A stretch of DNA of 13,359 nt from Bacilli bacterium (GTDB lineage: Bacteria; Bacillota_I; Bacilli_A; RFN20; CAG-826), in the NCBI GenBank assembly GCA_016298185.1, contig JAEDDA010000027.1:1-13359 (forward strand). Reading direction: 5' to 3'. The notes under the pieces were generated by a model. It made no database searches and was not told the origin of the DNA. It saw only the letters and a list, made by a program, of their open reading frames with translations. A program made the position numbers and the translations under genes. This document shows, one piece after another, positions 6,219 to 13,159 of the stretch. Position 1 is the first letter of the stretch, and every line of letters begins with the position of its first letter.

Positions 6219-6596
6219 TTATATTTTTAAAATAGTTTCTTTAAATTTTCTTTGTTTTTTAATATAAGGTTTTTTGCGGTTTTTGTGGAATTTAAACAAA
6301 GCCATCTCACCTAAATCGGTGGTTGCATAATATAAATTATCGCGTGACTTGTTATATATCTTTTTGATGTATCCATAACGTTGTAACGCCAATAAGTAAC
6401 GGCACACTTTTTTGCTGTTAAAAGATATTAATGTAGCAAATGTTGGCTCATCTCTAAGGTTTGCGGTTTCTTCATCCACGATTCCTGCGACAATTTTATA
6501 AACTCCATCAGAAAGAGGATACATCCCTTTTTTGTTGAGATTAGAGATAGTATCAAGAATCTTAATATGGGTGATGGTTAGTTGTAATTCTTTCAT
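6219..6596 (-). CDS. Small winged-helix protein, RQC-like
   Basis: 125 aa, strongly basic, especially the C-terminal tail (HKNRKKPYIKKQRKFK, about 104-119). Residues 28-100 read like a stand-alone RQC winged helix: VYKIVAGIVDEE (cf. 'v..iL.G..' in the RecQ C-terminal domain), then a helix ending LISFNSKKVCRYLLALQRYGYIKKI and a wing NLYYATTDLGEMAL, matching the '.L...GyL......l.lT..G..l' pattern. No ATPase or HRDC portion is present. It probably binds nucleic acid. AAAGG touches the ATG with no spacing, which is unusual; a TTAACA-N19-TATAAA promoter is possible upstream. It lies ahead of cdaA on the same strand, but cdaA has its own promoter. Family placement is by eye only. Confidence 0.6.
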   Translation of the reverse strand: MKELQLTITHIKILDTISNLNKKGMYPLSDGVYKIVAGIVDEETANLRDEPTFATLISFNSKKVCRYLLALQRYGYIKKIYNKSRDNLYYATTDLGEMALFKFHKNRKKPYIKKQRKFKETILKI

Positions 6597-6638
6597 CCTT
6601 TATTAGTCTATACATTTATAGGCAAAAATTAAACTTTA

Positions 6639-6668
6639 TTGTTAATAAGGCCCATTTTGAGATAAAAT
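6639..6668 (+). promoter_or_regulatory. deoD: Promoter of deoD
   Basis: TTGTTA (6639-6644), an 18-base spacer and TAAAAT (6663-6668) on the plus strand, 26 bases before the deoD ATG and leaving room for the AAGGAG ribosome site. The same intergenic region must hold the oppositely directed promoter of the winged-helix gene. Confidence 0.55.
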
Positions 6669-6694
6669 AATAACGACTAAAAAGGAGATATATT

Positions 6695-7417
6695 ATGGGA
6701 ACACCTCATATCAATGCAAACCCTGGCGATTTTGCGAATGTTGTTTTAATGCCTGGAGATCCAAAAAGAGCTCAATGGATTGCAGAAAATTTCTTACACG
6801 ATTATAAAGAAGTAACAAACGTTCGTGGTATCCTCGGTTTTACCGGATACACAAAGAACGGTAAAAGAGTATCAGTTATGGCCTCTGGCATGGGACAACC
6901 ATCCATTGGCATTTACTCACACGAATTATATTCCTCTTATGGTGTAGAACTTATCATCCGTGTTGGAACATGTGGTTCCTATAAGGAAGATATAGATTTA
7001 TTCGATGTATTAATTTGCACCACCACAAGTACAGATAGTAACTGGGCTGGTCAATATGGCCTTAATGGCGTCTTCTCCGCAGGTGCGGACTTCGAAGTTG
7101 CTATGGCAGCATACGAAGAAGTCAAAAAAGCTGGCATTCCATATCATGGTGGTAACATTTTATCCGCAGACGTCTTCTATGATGAAGATCCAGATATGTG
7201 GAAGAAATGGGCGAAACTCGGTGTCATGGGTGTGGAAATGGAATCCTACGCACTTTACTGCAACGCCGCAAGACTCAATAAGAAAGCCTTATGCTTATTA
7301 ACAGTTACTGACCATTTCATTAAGAAAGACAAGAAAGCTACTGCCGAAGAAAGACAATTAGGCTTAGGAAAAATGATTGGTGTGGCCATTGCTACCGCAG
7401 AAAGATTCGCAAAATAA
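6695..7417 (+). CDS. deoD: Purine-nucleoside phosphorylase, DeoD type
   Basis: 240 aa, full length for the hexameric class-I enzyme of bacteria. It cleaves purine (deoxy)nucleosides with phosphate to base and (deoxy)ribose-1-phosphate in purine salvage. MGTPHINANPGDFANVVLMP is almost the standard DeoD N-terminus. Active-site positions are in place: H5, the phosphate-loop GDPKR with R25, R44 in NVRG, R89 in IIRVGTCG, V-E181-M182-E183-S for ribose binding and D206 in TVTDH, the base-protonating Asp. AAGGAG lies 7 bases before the ATG. It is a single-gene unit with its own promoter and terminator. No other deo gene (deoC, deoB, pdp) adjoins it. Confidence 0.97.
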   Translation: MGTPHINANPGDFANVVLMPGDPKRAQWIAENFLHDYKEVTNVRGILGFTGYTKNGKRVSVMASGMGQPSIGIYSHELYSSYGVELIIRVGTCGSYKEDIDLFDVLICTTTSTDSNWAGQYGLNGVFSAGADFEVAMAAYEEVKKAGIPYHGGNILSADVFYDEDPDMWKKWAKLGVMGVEMESYALYCNAARLNKKALCLLTVTDHFIKKDKKATAEERQLGLGKMIGVAIATAERFAK

Positions 7418-7438
7418 TTACTTATTACAATGAAAGAG

Positions 7439-7465
7439 AACCATCTCGATTGAGGTGGTTTTTTT
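7439..7465 (+). terminator. Terminator of deoD, converging on the hemolysin III gene
   Basis: AACCATCTC (7439-7447), loop GATT and GAGGTGGTT (7452-7460) give a 9-base-pair stem with one T-G pair, followed by TTTTT on the plus strand. Its last bases overlap the stop codon of the opposing gene. The reverse strand carries the same stem with a poorer tail (CTCTTTC), so it may weakly stop minus-strand transcription too. Confidence 0.88.
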
Positions 7466-8144
7466 ATAAAACAAAGCAATACACTGATATAAACATCATA
7501 ACTGCGCCTATTAATACAAAGAAATGGAATATCGAATGGAAATACTTTTTCTTTTTGCCAATGCCATATATAACCGCACCAATTGAATAGACAATGCCAC
7601 CACCTAAAAGCAATAGTACTCCCTCGGGACCAATGATGTTCCAAAGAACCACTAAGGCGATAACTACTATCCATCCGGCAATCATATAACAAGCCATGGA
7701 TAAGGCTTTGTATTTGTGAATGTTGATAGAGTTAAATATCGCACCAATAATGCAGCACACCCATACAAGAGCGAACATTATATATGCTAATGTTCCTGTG
7801 CCCATGTGCCATACATTATGTGGACGAAGTGCCACAAGCATGTAAGGCGCATATGTACCAGCGATTAAAATATAAATCGCATCATGATCTAATATTCTAA
7901 GGACTTTCTTGCCTTTGTTTTTAGCAAGGGAATGATAAAGGCATGAAATAGTAAATAGGATGATTAATGATAATCCATAAATAATAGAACTAGTTATCTT
8001 AAATGGATCACCAGATGGTATCACTTTAACAAGCATTAAGACTAACGCCACAATACCAAAAACTGCACCTAGTCCATGGCTAATTGCGTTAAGTAGTTCC
8101 TCTGCTAAAGAGTATTTAGGAATTTTCACTTCATCAATGCACAT
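7464..8144 (-). CDS. Hemolysin III / PAQR-family membrane protein
   Basis: 226 aa with seven hydrophobic segments, as expected for the HlyIII (YqfA/YplQ) branch of PAQR proteins. The family metal site is complete: S67-x3-H71 (SCLYH), D86/D88 in ILDHDAIYILIAGTYAP, and H203-x3-H207 in the last loop (FHSIFHFF). The opening AEELLNAISHGLG is also typical. Despite the name, cytolysis is not established for most members; a zinc-dependent membrane hydrolase-like role is inferred from the eukaryotic relatives. No Shine-Dalgarno site precedes the ATG at 8144; AT-rich -10-like bases (TTAATATATA) end a few bases upstream, so the message may be leaderless. It lies downstream of the metal-efflux ATPase on the same strand, separated by a structured 128-base gap. 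Confidence 0.9.
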   Translation of the reverse strand: MCIDEVKIPKYSLAEELLNAISHGLGAVFGIVALVLMLVKVIPSGDPFKITSSIIYGLSLIILFTISCLYHSLAKNKGKKVLRILDHDAIYILIAGTYAPYMLVALRPHNVWHMGTGTLAYIMFALVWVCCIIGAIFNSINIHKYKALSMACYMIAGWIVVIALVVLWNIIGPEGVLLLLGGGIVYSIGAVIYGIGKKKKYFHSIFHFFVLIGAVMMFISVYCFVL

Positions 8145-8173
8145 GGCTATATATTAACCACGTGTTATGTAAT

Positions 8174-8254
8174 AAAAAATCTACCCTTAGATTTTCTTTC
8201 TCTATCGGTTAAACAAGTAGGTAGTAGAGTGGAAATATCTAAGAGTAGAATTTT
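8174..8254 (-). repeat. Long inverted repeat with alternative terminator fold
   Basis: Two arms, at 8176-8192 and 8237-8254, are near-perfect inverse copies (ATCTAAG-G/A-GTAGA core; one G/A difference and one extra A), separated by 44 bases containing a small CTCTA/TAGAG stem. On the minus strand the second arm can instead fold on itself (AAAATCTA-AGGG-TAGATTTT) followed by more T, a terminator-like hairpin at 8195-8174. The two folds exclude each other, as in attenuators. It follows the ATPase stop (8273), so the simplest reading is the 3' end of the efflux operon. An AT-only palindrome (ATAATTTAT-TT-ATAAATTAT) overlaps that stop. Confidence 0.5.
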
Positions 8255-8272
8255 AGATAATTTATAAATAAA

Positions 8273-10717
8273 TTATTTTCTTTTGATTTTGCGATAAAGG
8301 ACCGCTAAGGAATTAAGAACCATAACGACTGTTAGGCCTGTATCTGCTAAAACAGCAACATACATTGGAATCTCTGGGAAGCTTGGTACAAATTCATGCA
8401 TCACCACTAATACAGCAACAGAAATCTTCACGAATAAGGAGAAGATGATATTAAACACTGCAGTATGTCTAGCAATCTTAGAGATTTTCACTGCGTCATA
8501 AATCTTTGCTGGGTCGTCATTCATGATAACGATATCAGCGTTCTCAACAGCGATATCACTACCGATGCCACCCATAGCAATACCAATATCACTTCTAATA
8601 ATGCTTGGTGCGTCATTGATGCCATCACCAACGAAAGCCACTGTCTTTTTAGAACCACTAATTTCTTGTTCTAATATTAATGTCTTTTGTTCTGGTAGTA
8701 GTTCACTATGATATCTATCAATGCCTAACTTATTAGAGATGTCTTTTGCGTTTTCTTCATGGTCACCAGTCAATAAGACAACATCGATGTTCTCTTTGTG
8801 GAGTAGTTTCACCATTTCCGCAGCGTTCTCTTTAACCTCATCAGATAAAACCACATAGCCTAAGTATTTGTCGTTCACGGCAACATAGATAACCGCACCA
8901 ACTTCTGTGGCTTCAGTATAAGCGATATTATATTTATTCATCATCTTGCTAGAACCAGCGACGATGTGTTTTCCTTTATAGTTACATTCAACGCCAAATC
9001 CTGCAATTTCTTTAAAATCAGTTACTTCTGCGGCTATTTTCTTTAAATTTAAGCCATGACAGATAGCTTTTCCGATTGGGTGATTAGATAATGATTCCAC
9101 GATGTAAAGGTTTGCTAATAGTTCTTCTTCATCAACTTCTTTTGGATTGATGTATTGAATCGAGAAACTACCTTTTGTAAGAGTGCCAGTTTTATCAGTA
9201 ACTACTATACCTAAATTAAATAATTGATCTAAGAAAGAAGCACCTTTAATGACAATACCATTTTTGCTTGATAAACCAATCGCTGCGAAGTAAGCAAGTG
9301 GGACGGAAATAACAATCGCACATGGACATCCAGTAACTAAGATTTCTAATCCTTCGTAAACTGCATCCATCCAACCATCTGCGGTCATTCTTACAAAACC
9401 TGCGACAAGCATTACAAAGATGGCGACGCCGACAACTATAGGAGTATATAATCTACCAAACTTAGCGATAAATTCATCGGCTTTAGATTTCTTTTCACCA
9501 CCACTGGTAATAAGTTCAATAATCTTACTGACTGTGCTATCAGCGTAAACCTTTTTCACTAACACAGTGATTTGTCCTTGTTTAATTAAACAACCACTGA
9601 AGACACTATCTTTTTTCTTTACTTGTACTGGGACAAATTCACCAGTTAAAGAAGATGTATCAACTTGTGCTTCCCCTTCAATTACTTCACCATCAACAGG
9701 AATGAGTTCGCCAACTTTAACTAAAATCTTTTGTCCGACTTCTAATTCTTCAGGACTTACCACTCTAATGCCTTCTTCGGCAATGAGGTTTGCGCTATCT
9801 ACACGGAGTTCTACTGCAGACATAACTGCTGCTTTACTCTTATTCGTGGCAACCGCTTCAATGATTCTTCCAATTTGGAAAAGAATTATAACCATCATCG
9901 CATCCATCGCGTGGTCCATAGCGATACTATAGTCACTACTCAAATAATGGATAACATGTTCTGCATGTTTTTCCCAATTTGTAAATTGGATAACACAAAG
10001 CGCAAATGCACCAATAGCGGCGGTTGTAATTAATAAGTTATGATCGAGTGGATTAGTTCTATGTTTAATATGCATAATGACTTTCCAAAGGATGTCATAG
10101 CCAATCACTGCGTAAATCGCCAAATAGATTCCAAATCTCAACCAGTTATATTCCGCTTTTCCTAAAAGGAAGATACACGCCAATGTGGCTAATGTAGCAA
10201 AGATGACTCTGCCTAAGATAAACCACATATTTTTCGTAAAGATTTTCGCTTTTTGTTTCTTCTTATTTTCTGTTCCTTCTTCATAAATAATCAAAGGATC
10301 ATTTTCTACTTCAGCAATAACTCTTTTGAGTTCACTAATAGTCCAAGCATTACCTTTATAAGTGATATATAACTTATTAGCGGCAAAATCTAATGTTGCT
10401 ACTTCAACATTTTCTTTGGTATTTAAATGACGTTCTGCTTTAGCGGCGCAGTTGCCACAATCAAATCCAGAAATGTGATATACCTTTTTCACTAAACCTA
10501 ATTCGTATATTTCTAATGGATCTGATTCAACTTCTTTAATAACTTTCTTTAATTCATCAATGCTAAGAGATTCTTTTTTATAAGAAATATAGAGTTTATT
10601 AGCGGCAAAATCTAATGTCGCTGTTTCAATAAATTCTTTTGTGTTTAAATGTCCTTCTGTTTTTGCCGCACAGTTACCACAGTCAAAACCGGAGATATGA
10701 TATGTTTTCTTAACCAT
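8273..10717 (-). CDS. Zn2+/Cd2+/Pb2+-exporting P1B-type ATPase with two HMA domains
   Basis: 814 aa. It pumps divalent soft metals out of the cytosol at the expense of ATP. Two N-terminal metal-binding HMA domains carry GFDCGNC at 10-16 and 84-90. Core motifs are all present: TGE at 358-360 (actuator), C464-P-C466 in the transport helix, phosphorylated D508 in DKTGTLT, H546-P547, GDGIND at 697-702, and in the last helices K764 and D792 (AVLADTG), the pair marking the Zn/Cd/Pb (ZntA/CadA) group rather than copper pumps. An extra His/Asp-rich loop lies at about 246-272 between two membrane helices. GGAGGAG is 7 bases before the ATG, inside the repressor gene, which ends one base earlier; the two are translationally coupled. 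Regulation by the upstream ArsR/SmtB protein is clear from context. Confidence 0.93.
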   Translation of the reverse strand: MVKKTYHISGFDCGNCAAKTEGHLNTKEFIETATLDFAANKLYISYKKESLSIDELKKVIKEVESDPLEIYELGLVKKVYHISGFDCGNCAAKAERHLNTKENVEVATLDFAANKLYITYKGNAWTISELKRVIAEVENDPLIIYEEGTENKKKQKAKIFTKNMWFILGRVIFATLATLACIFLLGKAEYNWLRFGIYLAIYAVIGYDILWKVIMHIKHRTNPLDHNLLITTAAIGAFALCVIQFTNWEKHAEHVIHYLSSDYSIAMDHAMDAMMVIILFQIGRIIEAVATNKSKAAVMSAVELRVDSANLIAEEGIRVVSPEELEVGQKILVKVGELIPVDGEVIEGEAQVDTSSLTGEFVPVQVKKKDSVFSGCLIKQGQITVLVKKVYADSTVSKIIELITSGGEKKSKADEFIAKFGRLYTPIVVGVAIFVMLVAGFVRMTADGWMDAVYEGLEILVTGCPCAIVISVPLAYFAAIGLSSKNGIVIKGASFLDQLFNLGIVVTDKTGTLTKGSFSIQYINPKEVDEEELLANLYIVESLSNHPIGKAICHGLNLKKIAAEVTDFKEIAGFGVECNYKGKHIVAGSSKMMNKYNIAYTEATEVGAVIYVAVNDKYLGYVVLSDEVKENAAEMVKLLHKENIDVVLLTGDHEENAKDISNKLGIDRYHSELLPEQKTLILEQEISGSKKTVAFVGDGINDAPSIIRSDIGIAMGGIGSDIAVENADIVIMNDDPAKIYDAVKISKIARHTAVFNIIFSLFVKISVAVLVVMHEFVPSFPEIPMYVAVLADTGLTVVMVLNSLAVLYRKIKRK

Positions 10718-10718
10718 T

Positions 10719-11090
10719 TTATTTCTCCTCCATCGCGTGTTCTAAGGCCACACTAAGAAGTTGTTTAACGTGTCCGTCTTTTAATGAATAATAAATTTTT
10801 GTACCTTCTCTTCTAGTGGCCACTAAATCAAAATCTTTCAAGACTTTTAATTGGTGGGAAATTAAAGATTGACTGGCACCAGTCTCATCCACTATTTCAC
10901 TGACATTCTTCTCAATCATACATGGACGCTCTTCACAACCGCCACAATGGGAATGGCCTTCACAACCACATTCACATTTACTTTCATCTAATAAAGAAAG
11001 CATGATTTTTAATCTAGTCATATCACTAGCGATGGATAGCATGTCTCTCATCTTTGATATTGTATTTTCATCAGGGATTAAGCTTTTCAT
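10719..11090 (-). CDS. ArsR/SmtB-family metal-sensing repressor with Cys-rich insertion
   Basis: 123 aa from the ATG at 11090. A winged-helix dimeric repressor that releases DNA on binding metal. The recognition helix SQSLISHQLKVLKDFDLV and wing REGTKIYYSL are standard. The alpha-5 zinc site is complete and of SmtB type: D105-x-H107 ... H118-x2-E121. Unusual is a 19-residue insertion before the DNA-reading helices with C39, C41, C43, H46, H48, C49, C52 and C57, where ArsR/CadC relatives have a short C-x-C. Start choice: the frame is open to an ATG at 11108, but that codon lies upstream of the predicted transcription start (about 11103), while GAGG is 9 bases before 11090. First gene of the efflux operon, autoregulated through two operators. 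Confidence 0.9.
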   Translation of the reverse strand: MKSLIPDENTISKMRDMLSIASDMTRLKIMLSLLDESKCECGCEGHSHCGGCEERPCMIEKNVSEIVDETGASQSLISHQLKVLKDFDLVATRREGTKIYYSLKDGHVKQLLSVALEHAMEEK

Positions 11091-11109
11091 AATTTTTGAC
11101 CTCGACATT

Positions 11110-11138
11110 ATTATATGAATATTCGTTCATATTTACAA
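11110..11138 (-). promoter_or_regulatory. Promoter of the metal-efflux operon
   Basis: On the minus strand TTGTAA (11138-11133), a 17-base spacer and a perfect TATAAT (11115-11110). The spacer is almost entirely operator O1, which also runs into the -10, so repressor binding would directly block RNA polymerase. Predicted start near 11103. Confidence 0.8.
11113..11132. promoter_or_regulatory. ArsR/SmtB operator O1
   Basis: Perfect inverted repeat ATATGAA-N6-TTCATAT, matching the known SmtB/CzrA/CadC-type operator consensus (TGAA-N6-TTCA core). It lies between the -35 and -10 boxes and overlaps the -10. Confidence 0.88.
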
Positions 11139-11143
11139 TCAAT

Positions 11144-11163
11144 ATATGAATAATTTTTCATAT
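11144..11163. promoter_or_regulatory. ArsR/SmtB operator O2
   Basis: Second perfect ATATGAA-N6-TTCATAT repeat, with the same arms as O1 and a different six-base centre. The centre-to-centre distance is 31 bases, about three helical turns, so two repressor dimers could bind on the same face. It lies just upstream of the -35 box. Confidence 0.85.
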
Positions 11164-11178
11164 TTAATGATAAAAAAG

Positions 11179-11201
11179 AAAAAACAGAATTAAATTCTGT
11201 T
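11179..11201 (-). terminator. Terminator of the LicD-family gene
   Basis: Minus strand: AACAGAAT-TTA-ATTCTGTT (8-base-pair stem) followed by more T. The TAA stop of the licD-like gene lies in the hairpin, so the stem is partly coding. It also shields the LicD transcript from reading into the efflux operon's promoter. Confidence 0.75.
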
Positions 11202-12038
11202 CTTCTTCAAATATTCTTCGTATCCTTCTTCTAATGAGAAGCCTTTATTATAGTGATGACCTTCTTGTTCCTTAACTGGAGGCGGTGTCATATAGTCTCC
11301 AAATATTAATGTTAGATAGTCATCATATCTTTTCATAACTCTAGCTTTTGTATCTTCAAAATCGACATAGATATAGTCTTTAAAGATATCGCTATCCATC
11401 GCAGCTTTTTTAAATGTGAATCCAAACATATTTCCGGATAAAGCAGAATTATTAATTGATAATTTCTTCGCGTATCTATCCATTCTTCTATTTCTAAAAT
11501 GTGCGATATCTAATATATAGAAAAGACCACCAACAATATTAAGTGCGATATCTTTGAAGAATGTTCTCTTATGAACTTTTCTTATTAAAGCGGGTAGATA
11601 TGCCATATAAGTTTGCCACCAAATGAATTTTACTTTTTTTGCACATTTAGCTCTATCGATAGGTTCTTTAGACATACCATCGATTGGGAAAATATCAATC
11701 CAAACACCGTGGTTAATTCTATGATTAACATAGTAATCTTCAATAAATGTGGTACTGCTATCTCTTAATTTAGCGTAGCCATAAATATAATGAGGATCGG
11801 TTTTCCAACATTGAATGAAATATGGAGTTCCTTCATATTCCTTTTGAAGAGTTAAAAACTTTTCATAATCTTCTCTTGGCATCATGACATCAATATCATC
11901 ATCCCAAGGGATAAATCCTTTATGTCTAATCGCACCTAAACAAGATCCGCCATTAAGGAAATAAGAAAGATTGTGTTTCTCGCATACTTCCGCAAACGCT
12001 TTAAAAATAGCTAATAATCTTTTTTGTAAATCGTTCAT
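11190..12038 (-). CDS. LicD-family phosphotransferase
   Basis: 282 aa from the ATG at 12038 (a GTG lies directly before it and could also serve). The LicD signature is near the N-terminus: N-G-G31-S-C-L-G-A-I-R-H-K-G-F-I-P-W45-D46-D47-D48-I-D50-V, a nucleotidyltransferase-type fold with the Asp cluster that binds metal and nucleotide. GVWIDIFPIDG at about 112-122 is also typical. LicD proteins transfer phosphocholine or related groups from a CDP-linked donor to cell-surface glycans or teichoic acids. The residues visible do not reveal donor or acceptor, and no choline (licABC) or teichoic acid genes adjoin. No membrane helix except a weakly hydrophobic stretch near 165-180. There is no Shine-Dalgarno site; TAATAT lies about 7 bases upstream of the ATG. 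Single gene bounded by terminators on both sides. Confidence 0.88.
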   Translation of the reverse strand: MNDLQKRLLAIFKAFAEVCEKHNLSYFLNGGSCLGAIRHKGFIPWDDDIDVMMPREDYEKFLTLQKEYEGTPYFIQCWKTDPHYIYGYAKLRDSSTTFIEDYYVNHRINHGVWIDIFPIDGMSKEPIDRAKCAKKVKFIWWQTYMAYLPALIRKVHKRTFFKDIALNIVGGLFYILDIAHFRNRRMDRYAKKLSINNSALSGNMFGFTFKKAAMDSDIFKDYIYVDFEDTKARVMKRYDDYLTLIFGDYMTPPPVKEQEGHHYNKGFSLEEGYEEYLKKNRI

Positions 12039-12061
12039 CACAAATATATTACTACATAAAT

Positions 12062-12091
12062 AAAAAACTTCGACACATTTGTGTCAAAGTT
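12062..12091 (-). terminator. Terminator downstream of the dehydrogenase gene
   Basis: Minus strand: AACTTTGACAC and GTGTCGAAGTT form an 11-base-pair stem (one T-G) with an AAAT loop, then TTTT. It ends transcripts from the dehydrogenase region just before the LicD gene starts. Confidence 0.88.
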
Positions 12092-12117
12092 ATAAATAAT
12101 TTGGCAATAAATACCAA

Positions 12118-12161
12118 TTGTGATGCACTTCAATTAAGAGCTCTATAAATATGCAATCACA
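12118..12161. repeat. Inverted repeat in the dehydrogenase 3' region
   Basis: TGTGAT-GCA at 12119-12127 is inverse to TGCAATCACA at 12152-12161, with one bulged base, enclosing an AGAGCTCT palindrome. In the minus-strand message it would form a hairpin between the stop codon and the terminator. No T tract follows. Function unknown. Confidence 0.45.
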
Positions 12162-12168
12162 CTATTGA

Positions 12169-13049
12169 TTATTTCTTCTTAGCCATCATCTTTTTTGCTA
12201 TCAAAAGTATTAGTCCGTTTGTAGCAGGTACTTTTTCAACATCCTTTTTAAGTTTTAATTCTTTTAATGTGTTATCAGCATAATCAACACATAAATCAAT
12301 ACCAGAGATAAAAGAAGCCATATCAGAGTTTAAAAAGACCATAGGATAAGCCATTTCTTCACTTCTTGCTAAACGATTAGCTAAACCGGCCTCTTTTAAA
12401 AGGGCTTCGGCTCCTCCTGCCATTTTTTCAAATTCATCTTTCATTCCTGTGTTAGTTGAACCAGGCATTACGTTATTAACTCTAATACTTTTTTTCCAAG
12501 TTTCACAGCTAATTCAGCACTGTATTGAGAAATACAACGTTTAGAATAGATATAAGCAAAAGTAGCAGGTGATTTCTTTACTAATGGATCGATTAATTTG
12601 TTAACTTCTTCCCAACTTGAAGCATGAACAACCTTATTTTGTTCTTTTTTATATGTTTTCCAGTGTAAGCCAGCAGTTGATGAAACAAATAAAATAGAAC
12701 CTCCACTAGTCATTCTGTTTTCTAAGTATTTTTCTGAAATATACTTATTCGCGGTAAAATTACAATTAAAAGTCGTTCTATAATCAGTTTTAGATCCTGA
12801 TAGTCCTGCAACTCCAAAGAATGAATCAATGTGTTCAGGAATTTCTTTCATTGCTTCATCAATCATTTCTTTTTTTGACAAATCACACTGTATAAATTTT
12901 TCTATACCTTGTACAGTACATGGATTTAGGTCAAGAGCGAATACTTTTGCTCCTAACTCGCATAATACTTCAACAGTAGCTTTTCCCATGCCGCTAGAAG
13001 CACCAGTAACTACACAAACCTTACCATTATAGTTAAAATAATCTTTCAT
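12169..13049 (-). pseudogene. Short-chain dehydrogenase/reductase, frameshifted
   Basis: Two adjacent frames together give a complete SDR of about 293 aa. The first (193 codons, ending at 12468) has the NAD(P) motif TGASSGMG at 15-22, catalytic S123/S124 in FVSSTAG and Y166-x3-K170. The second (from 12468) continues with MPGSTNTGM and the C-terminal half. The break is at an A7 run (T7 on the plus strand, 12489-12495): one more A would read G-K-K-S-I-R-V-N-N-V-M-P-G, the expected SDR sequence. The insertion-rich region 130-160 recalls 3-alpha-hydroxysteroid dehydrogenase/carbonyl reductase-like SDRs; the substrate is unknown. The ATG at 13049 has GAGGTG 7 bases upstream. Possible causes are an assembly error, a true mutation, or slippage on A-AAA-AAA; the rest shows no decay. 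Confidence 0.8.
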
Positions 13050-13159
13050 TTTTTTACACCTCGTTTTTTTATTTTACACCATAAAAGTTGGTATTTTCTA
13101 TTTGCTTCACAAAATTTTCATAATCCGACTTTTTGAGCTTTTTATTCAAGAAAGGACAA

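Noticed and set aside
7255..7692. A minus-strand frame of 145 codons across deoD and hemolysin III
   Set aside because: It is antisense to the deoD 3' end, crosses the deoD terminator and lies out of frame in the hemolysin III gene; both real genes are well supported.
11091..11108. A six-residue longer repressor from the ATG at 11108
   Set aside because: The predicted transcription start is about 11103, downstream of that codon, and the only ribosome site serves the ATG at 11090.
171..13049. Reassignment of TGA to Trp
   Set aside because: None of the genes here stops with TGA (all TAA, one TAG), which would fit a Mollicutes-like code, but all genes are complete with TGG for Trp and no gene needs TGA read through. 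About fourteen stops are too few to decide.
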